This document shows positions 34,333 through 42,499 of a DNA stretch of 64,000 nt, one piece after another. Each line of letters begins with the position of its first letter. Position 1 is the stretch's first letter. This stretch comes from an uncultured Myxococcales bacterium (GTDB lineage: Bacteria > Myxococcota_A > Bradymonadia > UBA7976 > VGTA01), in contig CAKZRU010000012.1 of the NCBI GenBank assembly GCA_937146725.1, positions 1-64,000 of the forward strand, read 5' to 3'. Under the pieces are notes generated by a model. That model worked only from the letters and a program-made list of their open reading frames with translations. It was not told the origin of the DNA and searched no databases. Position numbers and translations under genes: made by a program.

Positions 34333-36435
34333 TCACCAAGTTTTTTTGTAGCTTAAGCCCTCGGGTAGAGTCGCTAGTTCTTGATCACCTATGGCGAAAA
34401 ATAATCTTCGCTTACTTAAAGCATTAGGTACAGAAGCTGCAATTACAAATATAATATCACTGACTTGATTGGGAGGAAACTCAAAAGTCAGTAAAGTTGT
34501 GGTTGAAACCTCATTACAAGTCAGTCCGGAACTGGCAAAAATTTCAGCCCCATTCAGTGCAACACTAGTGACTTGATGAATCCCATTTGTATTATTGTTA
34601 CAGGAAAAATGAGGATTGATATTCCAAGTAATACTAGCATCTGTACTATTTTCAACTTGGGTGTGAAAGACAGTAAAAAAGCCTTGGGCTTCATTTTCTT
34701 GAGTATAAACTTGGTTAACCACAACCGCATTTTGTTTGGCTTTATGTACTTGGTTTAAGAAGTCATCCAAAGCGTCAATTTCAAGCTGAGAGGCACGCAC
34801 TAAGCCACTGCCCCAAAATGCAGAACCTTGCCCAGCAAAAAACTCGGGATGATTAGGAAACAGGTAAGAGGTTGAGCTGACATCATAAACTTCAAAGGTC
34901 CGATAACGATAGACCATACCATCGGGATTACTCGCATCATTTCCTTGCTGTGCATTTAGGCTTTCGGTGAGCTGAACCAAGGCTTGATCTACATAGGCTT
35001 TAGTACTTGCATCACTCTCTTGTTGAGGTGTGGCTAATCCCGTTACACGGTAGGTGTTATGTAAGTTTAAGTCTCGGGTGAGTCCAATTTCTTGATTGGA
35101 GATATATTCAGCCTCTAAAGTAAATTGACCAACTGTTGGAGCAACGCCATCATTGGAGTCATTTCTTAGAATTAATTGCCAAGTGCCTAATAAAGATCTT
35201 GCTTGATTTTCTTCTTGAATGACTTGATTCCAATCGATGCCTTCCGGAGGAGTAATGGCTGAAAATAGGTATGTTTTTTGAGTTTCTATATCTTCAGGTA
35301 GAGTATTAAGCTCTTGATTGACCAGTGTAAATAGATCGCCATTAGGTGCCTGTAATTGAACAGTCACAAAATGTACTCCAGATAGATGACTAAGAGAAAA
35401 CTCAAGCTGTAAGCTTTCTATATCAATATCAGCATCGATATTTAGGTTGGCCACCGTCCAAGCTTCTCCAGGTACTTGCTCGGCAAAAAACTCGGTTGCA
35501 CTTTGATTAAAAGTAAAGCGCTGAGTAAAGCTTTCCGCATCAAAGGGTAAGTCACTTACTTCGTCTGGTTCTTGATTTTGTTGCTGATTAGCTTGTAGTT
35601 GATCAAAAATACCATCTTGGTTTTCATCAATGGGCTGACTGTCACTATTTTGAGGATCTGTACCCAAAAGTTCTTCAATCCAGTCAAGTACACCGTCTTG
35701 ATCTTGATCCGGCAAAGCAATTGTTCCCACCCATGTGCCTGTACTATCAATCAAAGTGCTCGCCTCTGCATCGGGAGTTACGCGATGAGTTAAGCGATTT
35801 ACGCTTAATTCTTCGATTTTCCCATTGAGTGAAGTCAGCGTATCACTCACATTAGCCGAACTAACCTCAAGACTACTCGCCCTAAGATCTTGGTCGGTCA
35901 CAACGGAACCGAGCCATTCACCATCTGGACTCACCACTTCTGTGCCATTAACACTAATATAGTCAGCATCAACAGTGCCTTTCACACTTAAGGCAACCGC
36001 GGCTTTTGGTGTATTTCCCACGATTTCATTAGTGATCACATCATAGTCACCATCTCGATCTAGGTCGCATTGGGTAAGTAACTTGACCGGCCCTAAAAAT
36101 GCCGTTGCTTCTAAGGGATCTCTGGCACCTAAGGTGACCGTAAAAGCATTGTTGATCACTAAGACATTGGGATTTCTTTCACGATGTATTGCGATGTCAC
36201 TACTATCTAAAAACTCAAACAAGCAGTCAATTGTATTACCCACATCATTCGCCCCCTCAATATAGCCTTGGTATCTAAGGTAAACTCGGTTGTCAGCATC
36301 TTGCGCCCATGCTTGGTTTAAGCAAGTTCCAACAAGGATCAGTAGTAGGACCAGACTAGGCTTAAAAAGGTTGTTACGAGTCACGCTTCTTAACTTGAGG
36401 TTCTTTATTTCACCGTGGTAGCTCAATGGTGACAT
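34333..36435 (-). CDS. Secreted protein with P-domain-like module and calcium-binding repeats
   Basis: A signal peptide (PSLVLLLILVGTCLNQAWA) precedes a beta-rich N-terminal region opening with VYLRYQGYIEG. Thrombospondin-3-like Ca2+ loops follow (DQDQDGVLDWIEELLGTDP, DENQDGIFD; around 245-285). A ~150-residue module is compatible with the proprotein-convertase P domain (VPGEAWTVANLNIDADID ... LLGTWQLILRND). A short stretch resembles phage tail-fibre necks (VTGLATPQQESDASTKAYVD), and a ~200-residue C-terminal region is unknown. AAGGA precedes the ATG. No protease domain is present. It is probably surface-exposed or secreted, and sits between the small lipoprotein and the GYF/AgmX gene in one transcript. 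Confidence 0.75.
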   Translation of the reverse strand: MSPLSYHGEIKNLKLRSVTRNNLFKPSLVLLLILVGTCLNQAWAQDADNRVYLRYQGYIEGANDVGNTIDCLFEFLDSSDIAIHRERNPNVLVINNAFTVTLGARDPLEATAFLGPVKLLTQCDLDRDGDYDVITNEIVGNTPKAAVALSVKGTVDADYISVNGTEVVSPDGEWLGSVVTDQDLRASSLEVSSANVSDTLTSLNGKIEELSVNRLTHRVTPDAEASTLIDSTGTWVGTIALPDQDQDGVLDWIEELLGTDPQNSDSQPIDENQDGIFDQLQANQQQNQEPDEVSDLPFDAESFTQRFTFNQSATEFFAEQVPGEAWTVANLNIDADIDIESLQLEFSLSHLSGVHFVTVQLQAPNGDLFTLVNQELNTLPEDIETQKTYLFSAITPPEGIDWNQVIQEENQARSLLGTWQLILRNDSNDGVAPTVGQFTLEAEYISNQEIGLTRDLNLHNTYRVTGLATPQQESDASTKAYVDQALVQLTESLNAQQGNDASNPDGMVYRYRTFEVYDVSSTSYLFPNHPEFFAGQGSAFWGSGLVRASQLEIDALDDFLNQVHKAKQNAVVVNQVYTQENEAQGFFTVFHTQVENSTDASITWNINPHFSCNNNTNGIHQVTSVALNGAEIFASSGLTCNEVSTTTLLTFEFPPNQVSDIIFVIAASVPNALSKRRLFFAIGDQELATLPEGLSYKKTW

Positions 36436-36446
36436 GTTGGTATTCC

Positions 36447-36845
36447 TTAATCTTTATTTTTTGGGCTTGGATGATCATTTTTGGATTGAGAAACCGAATC
36501 TGGACTGACCCAAAGATAGCGTCCGGTCACTCTTGGTTCAATTTCATTGTATGTTGACTGCTCTTCACCTACAAAATCAAGAGATTGAGTATGTAAAGTG
36601 GGTTGCATAGGTCCTTGATCAGGTGCCGGCCCTTGGTCAAGTCCATAATCAAGATCAAGGTCAGCAAGAGTAGCATCGCTTCTTGTACTTGGTTCTTCAA
36701 CATACGTTGCGAAATCTTGTTTGGGTTCAGGATATTCCAAAGTGGGTTCGGGAACACATGCAGTGAGCAAAATCAGCAGAGCGCTAAGGGTAGTTAGAAG
36801 TATTTTGCCTTTGGGCATCAACAGAGTCTTATTCTTTTGTCGCAT
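36447..36845 (-). CDS. Small predicted lipoprotein
   Basis: A type II signal peptide (ILLTTLSALLILLTAC) gives a lipidated Cys at about residue 30. The remaining ~100 residues are Pro/Asp/Glu-rich, with DLDYGLDQGPAPDQGP and a Tyr-Leu-Trp (RYLWV) near the end. I recognise no family. AAGGTGG precedes the ATG. It lies 11 bp before the P-domain gene and 53 bp after the helicase stop, all on the minus strand, so it is likely a structural partner of the P-domain or AgmX-like protein. Confidence 0.7.
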   Translation of the reverse strand: MRQKNKTLLMPKGKILLTTLSALLILLTACVPEPTLEYPEPKQDFATYVEEPSTRSDATLADLDLDYGLDQGPAPDQGPMQPTLHTQSLDFVGEEQSTYNEIEPRVTGRYLWVSPDSVSQSKNDHPSPKNKD

Positions 36846-36898
36846 TAAACCACCTTTTAAAACGCATTACCCTTAAGATACAAAAGATTCACTAAAAG

Positions 36899-39574
36899 CT
36901 ACATACCATGAGCAGTAATCTGCAAGAGTTTGACCAAAGCCCCTTCAGGCGTATCTTGTTCAAAAAGATCAATTTCACCATCAATATACCATAAACGATC
37001 CCCCTGTTCATCAAGTAAGATCTGACGAACCGACCAATGTCGAGGGCCGATCACAGTAATGACGGTGTTATGATTTGCTCTAGCTTCTTGATTAAAGAGA
37101 ATTTCTTCATATTCCTTATAAAAAGGCGCAAGGGCTTCAGACAGTGCTTGGGGTGTCCATTCTCCATTTTGAAAGTTAAGCTCTTCTGAACTCAGCTCCG
37201 GATCAAAGTTTTCGGGGAGGCGGATATGTTCTAATACCTCTGCATAGTCTTTACGACTAAGAGCTTGAACCACTTGTCGCATTTGAGCACGAATTCTAGC
37301 AAAAAAGGCTTTGGGGTCATCGGTAATATCTTGACGTTCTAAGGTAACTTGGTCCGACTCTGCTTGTACCTTAGCTTGTAATCTTTCCACAGCTTTTCGT
37401 CCAAAGCGCATTTGCATCCAAGCTTCTAAAAGACTTGAGTCTGCACGGCGTAAAGTCGCTCTAAGATAGGCAACAATATCATGAAAAGTATCGGTTTGGC
37501 ACATTTCAGGTACATTTTGAATGAGCGCCTTATAGGCCGAATTAAGATAACGAAGCACAATACCTTCTGAGGATTTAAGATTATATAACTGGACATAATC
37601 CTTAAAAGTTGCACAGCGCATATACATATCTCTCACCACAGATTTAGGGCTTACCGGTGAAGCTAAAAGCCAAGGTCTTTGTTCTGCATATTGATTAAAG
37701 CTTTGGAATATAAATTCCGCTTCCGGCATGGGATGCGTGAGATCTTGTACCATTTCGATCCGTTCTTCATATTCAACACCCTCTGCTTTTAATTCAGCGA
37801 TGCGCTCTTTGACCACTACATCTCTTTGCTTATTAAGAATTAGGCTAGGATCTTCAAGAATCGCCTCGACAAGACTTAAGATCTTAAGCTCATAGTCTTC
37901 GCCAAAGGGAACTTTGCCAATGGCGTAAAGCAAATAGAGAGAAAGCGAGTGATGCATGGAAAATGAACTTTGTAAATCTTCGGCCACCTTGAAAGCTTTA
38001 CCTTCTTTTTCGATCACATGTGCTTTGAGTAGGGCTCTGAAAACTTTTTTAGCCTCTTGGAGTAATTCTCTTTGCTTTTTTTGATCAAAGGGTGAACGAC
38101 GAATTAAAGAGACTAAAACCCCATAACCACCACCGGGGCGTTCTAAGTTATACTCACTTTGTAAAAGATTCACCATAAGAGAAAAATCGACCTTAAAGCG
38201 AGGGGTCAAGACTTCTGAGGGGCTAGAAATGAGCTTTTCAAAAGTCGCTTCCGTCCAAGAAACACGATCAGCAGGCGCTGATTTGAACTTAAGCTTTTTG
38301 GCCTTATTGGGGTTTGCCTCTTTTTTTCTTTTGATCGCTGTATTTTCAATGACCCAAGCTGGCGCTTGGCAAATCACAAAGCCTTCATCATCAAAACCTT
38401 TGCGGCCGGCACGTCCTGCGATTTGTTTAAAGTCTCTCACGGTGAGTAGACGGTTTTTTCTGCCATCAAACTTTGATAGCTCATTAAAGATCACTGTGCG
38501 AATCGGTACATTAATACCTACCCCAAGAGTATCGGTGCCAACAATCACTTTTAATACGCCAGCTTGAGCAAGCTTTTCCACTAAAAGTCTATATTTAGGG
38601 AGTAAGCCAGCATGATGAAGACCAATGCCCGCTAAAAGAAAACGCTTCATATCAGCCCCATACGGACTATCAAGCCGAGTCCCTTTAATCGCTTTTTGTA
38701 CTGCCTTTTTTTCCTCTTTATCACAAAGGTTTAAACTGGTTAAGCTTTGTGCAATAGAAGCGCAGCCGGATTGAGTGAAGCTGACCACATAAATGGGCGC
38801 TCGTCCTTGCTTAAGTAATTCGGGGACTGTTTCGTGTAATGGCTCAAGATTAAATGAGAAATTAAGTGGAACGGGTCTTTGAGTGGATTTAACTAAACTT
38901 ACTTCTGTACCGGTTTGTGCATACAGTTGGGATTGAATATGGCTCGTGTCTCCCAAAGTCGCTGACATCAGTAAAAACTTGCAACGATTCAATGCCAATA
39001 AGGGCAGTTGCCAAGCCATGCCTCGATCACGATCACCATAATAATGAAACTCATCAATAATGGCATAGTCAATCCCACACGCATCACCTTCTGATAAAGC
39101 TAAGGTGGATAAGATTTCCTGCGTGCAACAAATGATAGGCGCATCGCGATTCATACTCGCATCACCGGTAAGCATGCCTACATTTTCGGCACCAAATGTT
39201 TTACAAAGGCTAAAAAACTTTTCATTTACTAAGGCTTTTATTGGTGAAGTATAAACCGAGCGTTTTCCTTGCGCTAAAGCCCAAAAGTGAGCGCCTAAAG
39301 CGACCATACTCTTACCAGAGCCTGTGGGCGTATTAAGGATGACATGATGATCACTCATCACCTCCATAATGCCTTCTTCTTGGGCAGGATATAGCTCAAT
39401 ACCTAGTTCTAAGGTCCATTCAAAGAATGAGTCAAAGGCATCTTCCATGCCAACATCTTTTGGTAGACTCTGGACAAGTTTCAGGAGTTTAGGAAGAGGT
39501 CTTGAGGATTTCTGAGCTTTTTTAGACAAGAGATCACGCCTTAATTTGAGTATTGGTGTTTTTGATGGGTTCAC
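36899..39574 (-). CDS. Ski2-like DEAD/DEAH-box helicase with DUF3516-type C-terminus
   Basis: An RNA helicase of superfamily 2. Motifs: Walker A TPTGSGKS (82-89), TSPIKALVNEKF (motif Ia), DEFHYYGD (174-181, the Walker B variant DEFH), SATLGD (motif III), GTDTLGVGINVP (motif V) and QIAGRAGRKGFDDEG (motif VI). The order and DEFH box fit Ski2/Mtr4-like bacterial helicases. The C-terminal ~450 helical residues match the DUF3516 type found with these helicases. The start codon is GTG at 39574, with GAGG about 11 bases upstream. A role in RNA turnover is inferred from the family. It sits between the nucleotide cyclase and the lipoprotein operon on the same strand, which looks coincidental. Confidence 0.85.
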   Translation of the reverse strand: MNPSKTPILKLRRDLLSKKAQKSSRPLPKLLKLVQSLPKDVGMEDAFDSFFEWTLELGIELYPAQEEGIMEVMSDHHVILNTPTGSGKSMVALGAHFWALAQGKRSVYTSPIKALVNEKFFSLCKTFGAENVGMLTGDASMNRDAPIICCTQEILSTLALSEGDACGIDYAIIDEFHYYGDRDRGMAWQLPLLALNRCKFLLMSATLGDTSHIQSQLYAQTGTEVSLVKSTQRPVPLNFSFNLEPLHETVPELLKQGRAPIYVVSFTQSGCASIAQSLTSLNLCDKEEKKAVQKAIKGTRLDSPYGADMKRFLLAGIGLHHAGLLPKYRLLVEKLAQAGVLKVIVGTDTLGVGINVPIRTVIFNELSKFDGRKNRLLTVRDFKQIAGRAGRKGFDDEGFVICQAPAWVIENTAIKRKKEANPNKAKKLKFKSAPADRVSWTEATFEKLISSPSEVLTPRFKVDFSLMVNLLQSEYNLERPGGGYGVLVSLIRRSPFDQKKQRELLQEAKKVFRALLKAHVIEKEGKAFKVAEDLQSSFSMHHSLSLYLLYAIGKVPFGEDYELKILSLVEAILEDPSLILNKQRDVVVKERIAELKAEGVEYEERIEMVQDLTHPMPEAEFIFQSFNQYAEQRPWLLASPVSPKSVVRDMYMRCATFKDYVQLYNLKSSEGIVLRYLNSAYKALIQNVPEMCQTDTFHDIVAYLRATLRRADSSLLEAWMQMRFGRKAVERLQAKVQAESDQVTLERQDITDDPKAFFARIRAQMRQVVQALSRKDYAEVLEHIRLPENFDPELSSEELNFQNGEWTPQALSEALAPFYKEYEEILFNQEARANHNTVITVIGPRHWSVRQILLDEQGDRLWYIDGEIDLFEQDTPEGALVKLLQITAHGM

Positions 39575-39684
39575 AGTAATGTAAACCTCGACAAAAGAAA
39601 AACGAATCGAAACTTAGCTTTCAGACATATTTTGCTAAAAACTGCATATTCGTAGGTCTTGTCAAAGTCTTAAAATAACCCACA

Positions 39685-41187
39685 TTAGTTTTCAGTTGGC
39701 TGACTGCGTAATACCGAAACAGGGACGGAAAAACCTTTGACGGTGATTTCTTGCTCCACACTAAGAAAGTTTTCAAGATGCTTTATGCTTGTTTTGGCCT
39801 TTTCAAAAACACGTTTTTGAACCACTAATTCACCGGATTGAGCTTGCGAGCACAAACGAGCAGCTAGATTAACTGTTGGCCCAATGACCGTGTGTTCCAT
39901 ACGCGCCTCACAGCCCATATTACCCATAACAACATGGCCGGAGCTAATCCCAATGCCAATTTGAATAGATCTCGAAAGTTCGAGATTAAGGTTTTCGATT
40001 GCAGCAAGTATTTCTTGAGCACAGGCCACCGCTCTTTGTTCTTGGTGCTCTCCTTCAAAAACCACCAAAACTGCATCTCCCATATACTTATCAATCGAGC
40101 CTCCATATTTGATTAAATATTCAGCTTGTAGCTCAATATAGCGATTGATTAAGGCAATTGTTTCACTGGGAGAAAGATGTTCACTCAGCGCAGTAAAGCC
40201 ACGAATATCACTTTCGAAAACGACGACATCTAGGTCTCTTGCTTCACTTAACTGAACCTTTTGTTCACCCTCATGCAATACTCTTTTGATCATATCTTGA
40301 GTGTGAGTTGGGAGAAAACGAAGCATTTCATGACGCTCTTTTAGACGACTTAAAACATGATTTAAGGCACTCGCCAATATACTCAGTTCGTCTTTACCCT
40401 TAAGTTTGATTTGATAGTTGTAGTCTTCATTCTCAATCGCTTGAGTCCCCTTAAGTAGCGTGAATATAACTTGGTTTAAACGACGATACATCCAAATGCT
40501 GATCAAAAGAATTAACAATAAAGAAATCAAGGCTGAGCTAATGTCTTCGATGTAGCTTTGCTCCAAGGTTTCAAGATAGTCTTTTAAACGGAAGTCAGCT
40601 TCAAGTAAGGCCACAATTTGGCCGGAATGATCGTAAATAGGCGCAACAGCACTAATAAATGCACCATGATCATCATAGAAAACTTTGGAATAAGCGGGAT
40701 GCCCTCCAAGCGCTTTGTTATAGGCAGAAGCTAGCTTAGGAGGCGGTGCATACTCATCACCAATAAAGGTATCCTCTTGCAACATCACCTTAAAGCGCCA
40801 TGTTTTGTTTTGGCCGGGACTTAAAGTAGTTGGACTTAAAATATAAATTAAGTCCCGATCCAACTGATTAAGCGCTTGGGCTTTTTCTAGGACTGCTTTT
40901 ATTGTTTTAAACTCAGCTTTATTGTGATCTTGATTGTTTTGAATGGCTTTCAGCAGGTCTCCATCAATTTGTGGCGCATAATTTTGCACAATCGTTTGGA
41001 GGGTTTGCCCAAAACGACGAGCGACCTCGCGACGCTTAAAATAATGCTGACTACTGATAAGGCTTAAGTTTAAAAGCAGGAAAATGATGCCAAAGGCAAA
41101 GCTAAACTTGAAAACATAGGACTGATACCATTTAAAACCATCAAGTTTAGTTTTAGAGTTATTTGATGAAGAGCTTAGCAGTGACAT
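39685..41187 (-). CDS. Membrane class III nucleotide cyclase with HAMP domain
   Basis: Makes a cyclic nucleotide. Layout: membrane helix (~28-47), extracytoplasmic sensor (~50-215, with HGAFISAVAPIYDHSGQIVALLEADF, a single-Cache-like ending; cut here to its key residues), second helix (~217-236), HAMP (~237-285) and cyclase domain (~318-495). Metal-binding Asp327 (ESDIRGF) and Asp371 (GDAV), substrate-pocket Lys367 (DKYMGD) and transition-state Asn440/Arg444 (NLAARL) are present. The second base-selecting position, usually Asp in GDTVN, is Pro437 here (IGPTVN). That leaves adenylate versus other specificity open. It lies 110 bp upstream of the helicase on the same strand. Confidence 0.88.
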   Translation of the reverse strand: MSLLSSSSNNSKTKLDGFKWYQSYVFKFSFAFGIIFLLLNLSLISSQHYFKRREVARRFGQTLQTIVQNYAPQIDGDLLKAIQNNQDHNKAEFKTIKAVLEKAQALNQLDRDLIYILSPTTLSPGQNKTWRFKVMLQEDTFIGDEYAPPPKLASAYNKALGGHPAYSKVFYDDHGAFISAVAPIYDHSGQIVALLEADFRLKDYLETLEQSYIEDISSALISLLLILLISIWMYRRLNQVIFTLLKGTQAIENEDYNYQIKLKGKDELSILASALNHVLSRLKERHEMLRFLPTHTQDMIKRVLHEGEQKVQLSEARDLDVVVFESDIRGFTALSEHLSPSETIALINRYIELQAEYLIKYGGSIDKYMGDAVLVVFEGEHQEQRAVACAQEILAAIENLNLELSRSIQIGIGISSGHVVMGNMGCEARMEHTVIGPTVNLAARLCSQAQSGELVVQKRVFEKAKTSIKHLENFLSVEQEITVKGFSVPVSVLRSQPTEN

Positions 41188-41509
41188 AGGCCATTATTCT
41201 AGAGTTTTGGTTGTTAAAGTAGCCTGTTGATAATCTGGTGACTACATCTAAAGATCTACTTAGTTTTATTAGGTTTATGATTCAAGTGAAATGAGAATTA
41301 GTTCAGCTTAAAGTAGGAATTAATTTAGCTTGAGGAATATTTTTTATGCTCAAGGGCTTGCCTATGTTGATTTGGGGATTAGGATTGCACACAACCTTCT
41401 CCCAGTAGCGCTTAATAGCTTTCTAGGTCTCTACCAGAGTTTAGGTTGATTGCTTGAAAGCCTTTAGACTAAGTGTGACTGATCTACCTACACCTCAGAG
41501 GAGTTTAAT
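41188..41509. other. Divergent intergenic region, cyclase / Gld-like ABC operon
   Basis: A region of 322 bp with no ORF. An imperfect direct repeat GAATTAGTTCAGCTT / GAATTAATTTAGCTT (around 41291-41328) is the only structure noticed. It should hold promoters for both divergent genes; no convincing -35/-10 pair is visible. Confidence 0.35.
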
Positions 41510-42463
41510 ATGATCACAGTTCAAGGCGTAACCAAACGCTATGGAGACTTAAAAGCTGTCTCCGATTTAAACTTTAATATTGAAACCGGTGAAATTGTTG
41601 GTCTTCTAGGTCAAAATGGTGCCGGTAAAACGACCTGTATGAAAATGATTACAGGTTATTTAGAGCCAAGTGCAGGGACAATTACCGTGGATGGTCTTGA
41701 TGTGATTAGGCAGAGAACACAAGTTCAAAGTCTAGTGGGCTATCTTCCTGAAAGTGCACCCTTGTACCCAGAAATGAGAGTCGAAGAATATCTTAAGTTT
41801 ATCGCTGAACTCAGAGGCTTAAAGGGGCGTAAAGGGCAAGAGGCGATCAATGAAGCATTAGAAGCAACCGCTTTGACGGCTCGGCGAAAACAAGAGATTT
41901 CAACTTTATCAAAAGGATATAAGCAGCGAGTGGGTATTGCGCAGGCGATTATTCATCAACCAAGCATTCTCATTTTGGATGAGCCAACCAATGGTCTTGA
42001 TCCGGTTCAGATTCAAGAGATCAGATCTTTAATTAAACGCTTAGCCAAAGATACAACCATCTTACTGAGTACACATATACTTTCTGAAATTGAGGCGGTT
42101 TGTGATCGGGTGGTGATCTTAATTGATGGAGAACTTGCCTGTGATAGCGGTCTTGAAGACTTACTAAGTCAAGCGAGTGTATCGCTTAAATTAAAAGATG
42201 CCCAAGATGTAGAACAAAAGCTTTTGGACCACTTTGATCATCTTGAAGCAGTAAGTTATCTCACTCAAGATGCAGATGGCTTTGAGCAATACCTTATTCA
42301 AGTGAAAGAATCAGTGAATCCCAGCGCTCTCATTTCAGATTTGGCTGAGTTATGCCTGAAAGAAAACTGGGTTTTAGGTGGCTTATCGGTTGAAACTCAA
42401 AGTTTGGAATCAGCCTTTAGAAATTTAATGTCCGAGCATATAGCGCGTGCGCTTGAATCTTAA
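41510..42463 (+). CDS. ABC transporter ATP-binding protein, GldA-like
   Basis: The ATPase of an ABC-2-type exporter. Walker A GQNGAGKT (34-41), signature LSKGYKQ (133-139; LSKGY in place of LSGGQ is usual in the GldA/CcmA group) and Walker B ILILDEPTNGLD (153-164) are intact. A ~90-residue C-terminal extension after the ABC domain also fits GldA-like proteins. AGAGGAG precedes the ATG. The next gene supplies the permease fused to a GldG-like domain and the third is a DUF4340 protein, the standard non-Bacteroidetes version of this cassette. The exported substrate is unknown. Confidence 0.88.
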   Translation: MITVQGVTKRYGDLKAVSDLNFNIETGEIVGLLGQNGAGKTTCMKMITGYLEPSAGTITVDGLDVIRQRTQVQSLVGYLPESAPLYPEMRVEEYLKFIAELRGLKGRKGQEAINEALEATALTARRKQEISTLSKGYKQRVGIAQAIIHQPSILILDEPTNGLDPVQIQEIRSLIKRLAKDTTILLSTHILSEIEAVCDRVVILIDGELACDSGLEDLLSQASVSLKLKDAQDVEQKLLDHFDHLEAVSYLTQDADGFEQYLIQVKESVNPSALISDLAELCLKENWVLGGLSVETQSLESAFRNLMSEHIARALES

Positions 42464-42499
42464 TATGACTAATTTTATCGTTAATTTGGAGGATAAATC

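Noticed and set aside
35000..35060. Prophage tail-fibre gene
   Set aside because: Only a short neck-like motif matches; the protein has a signal peptide, Ca2+ loops and a P-domain and no phage neighbours.
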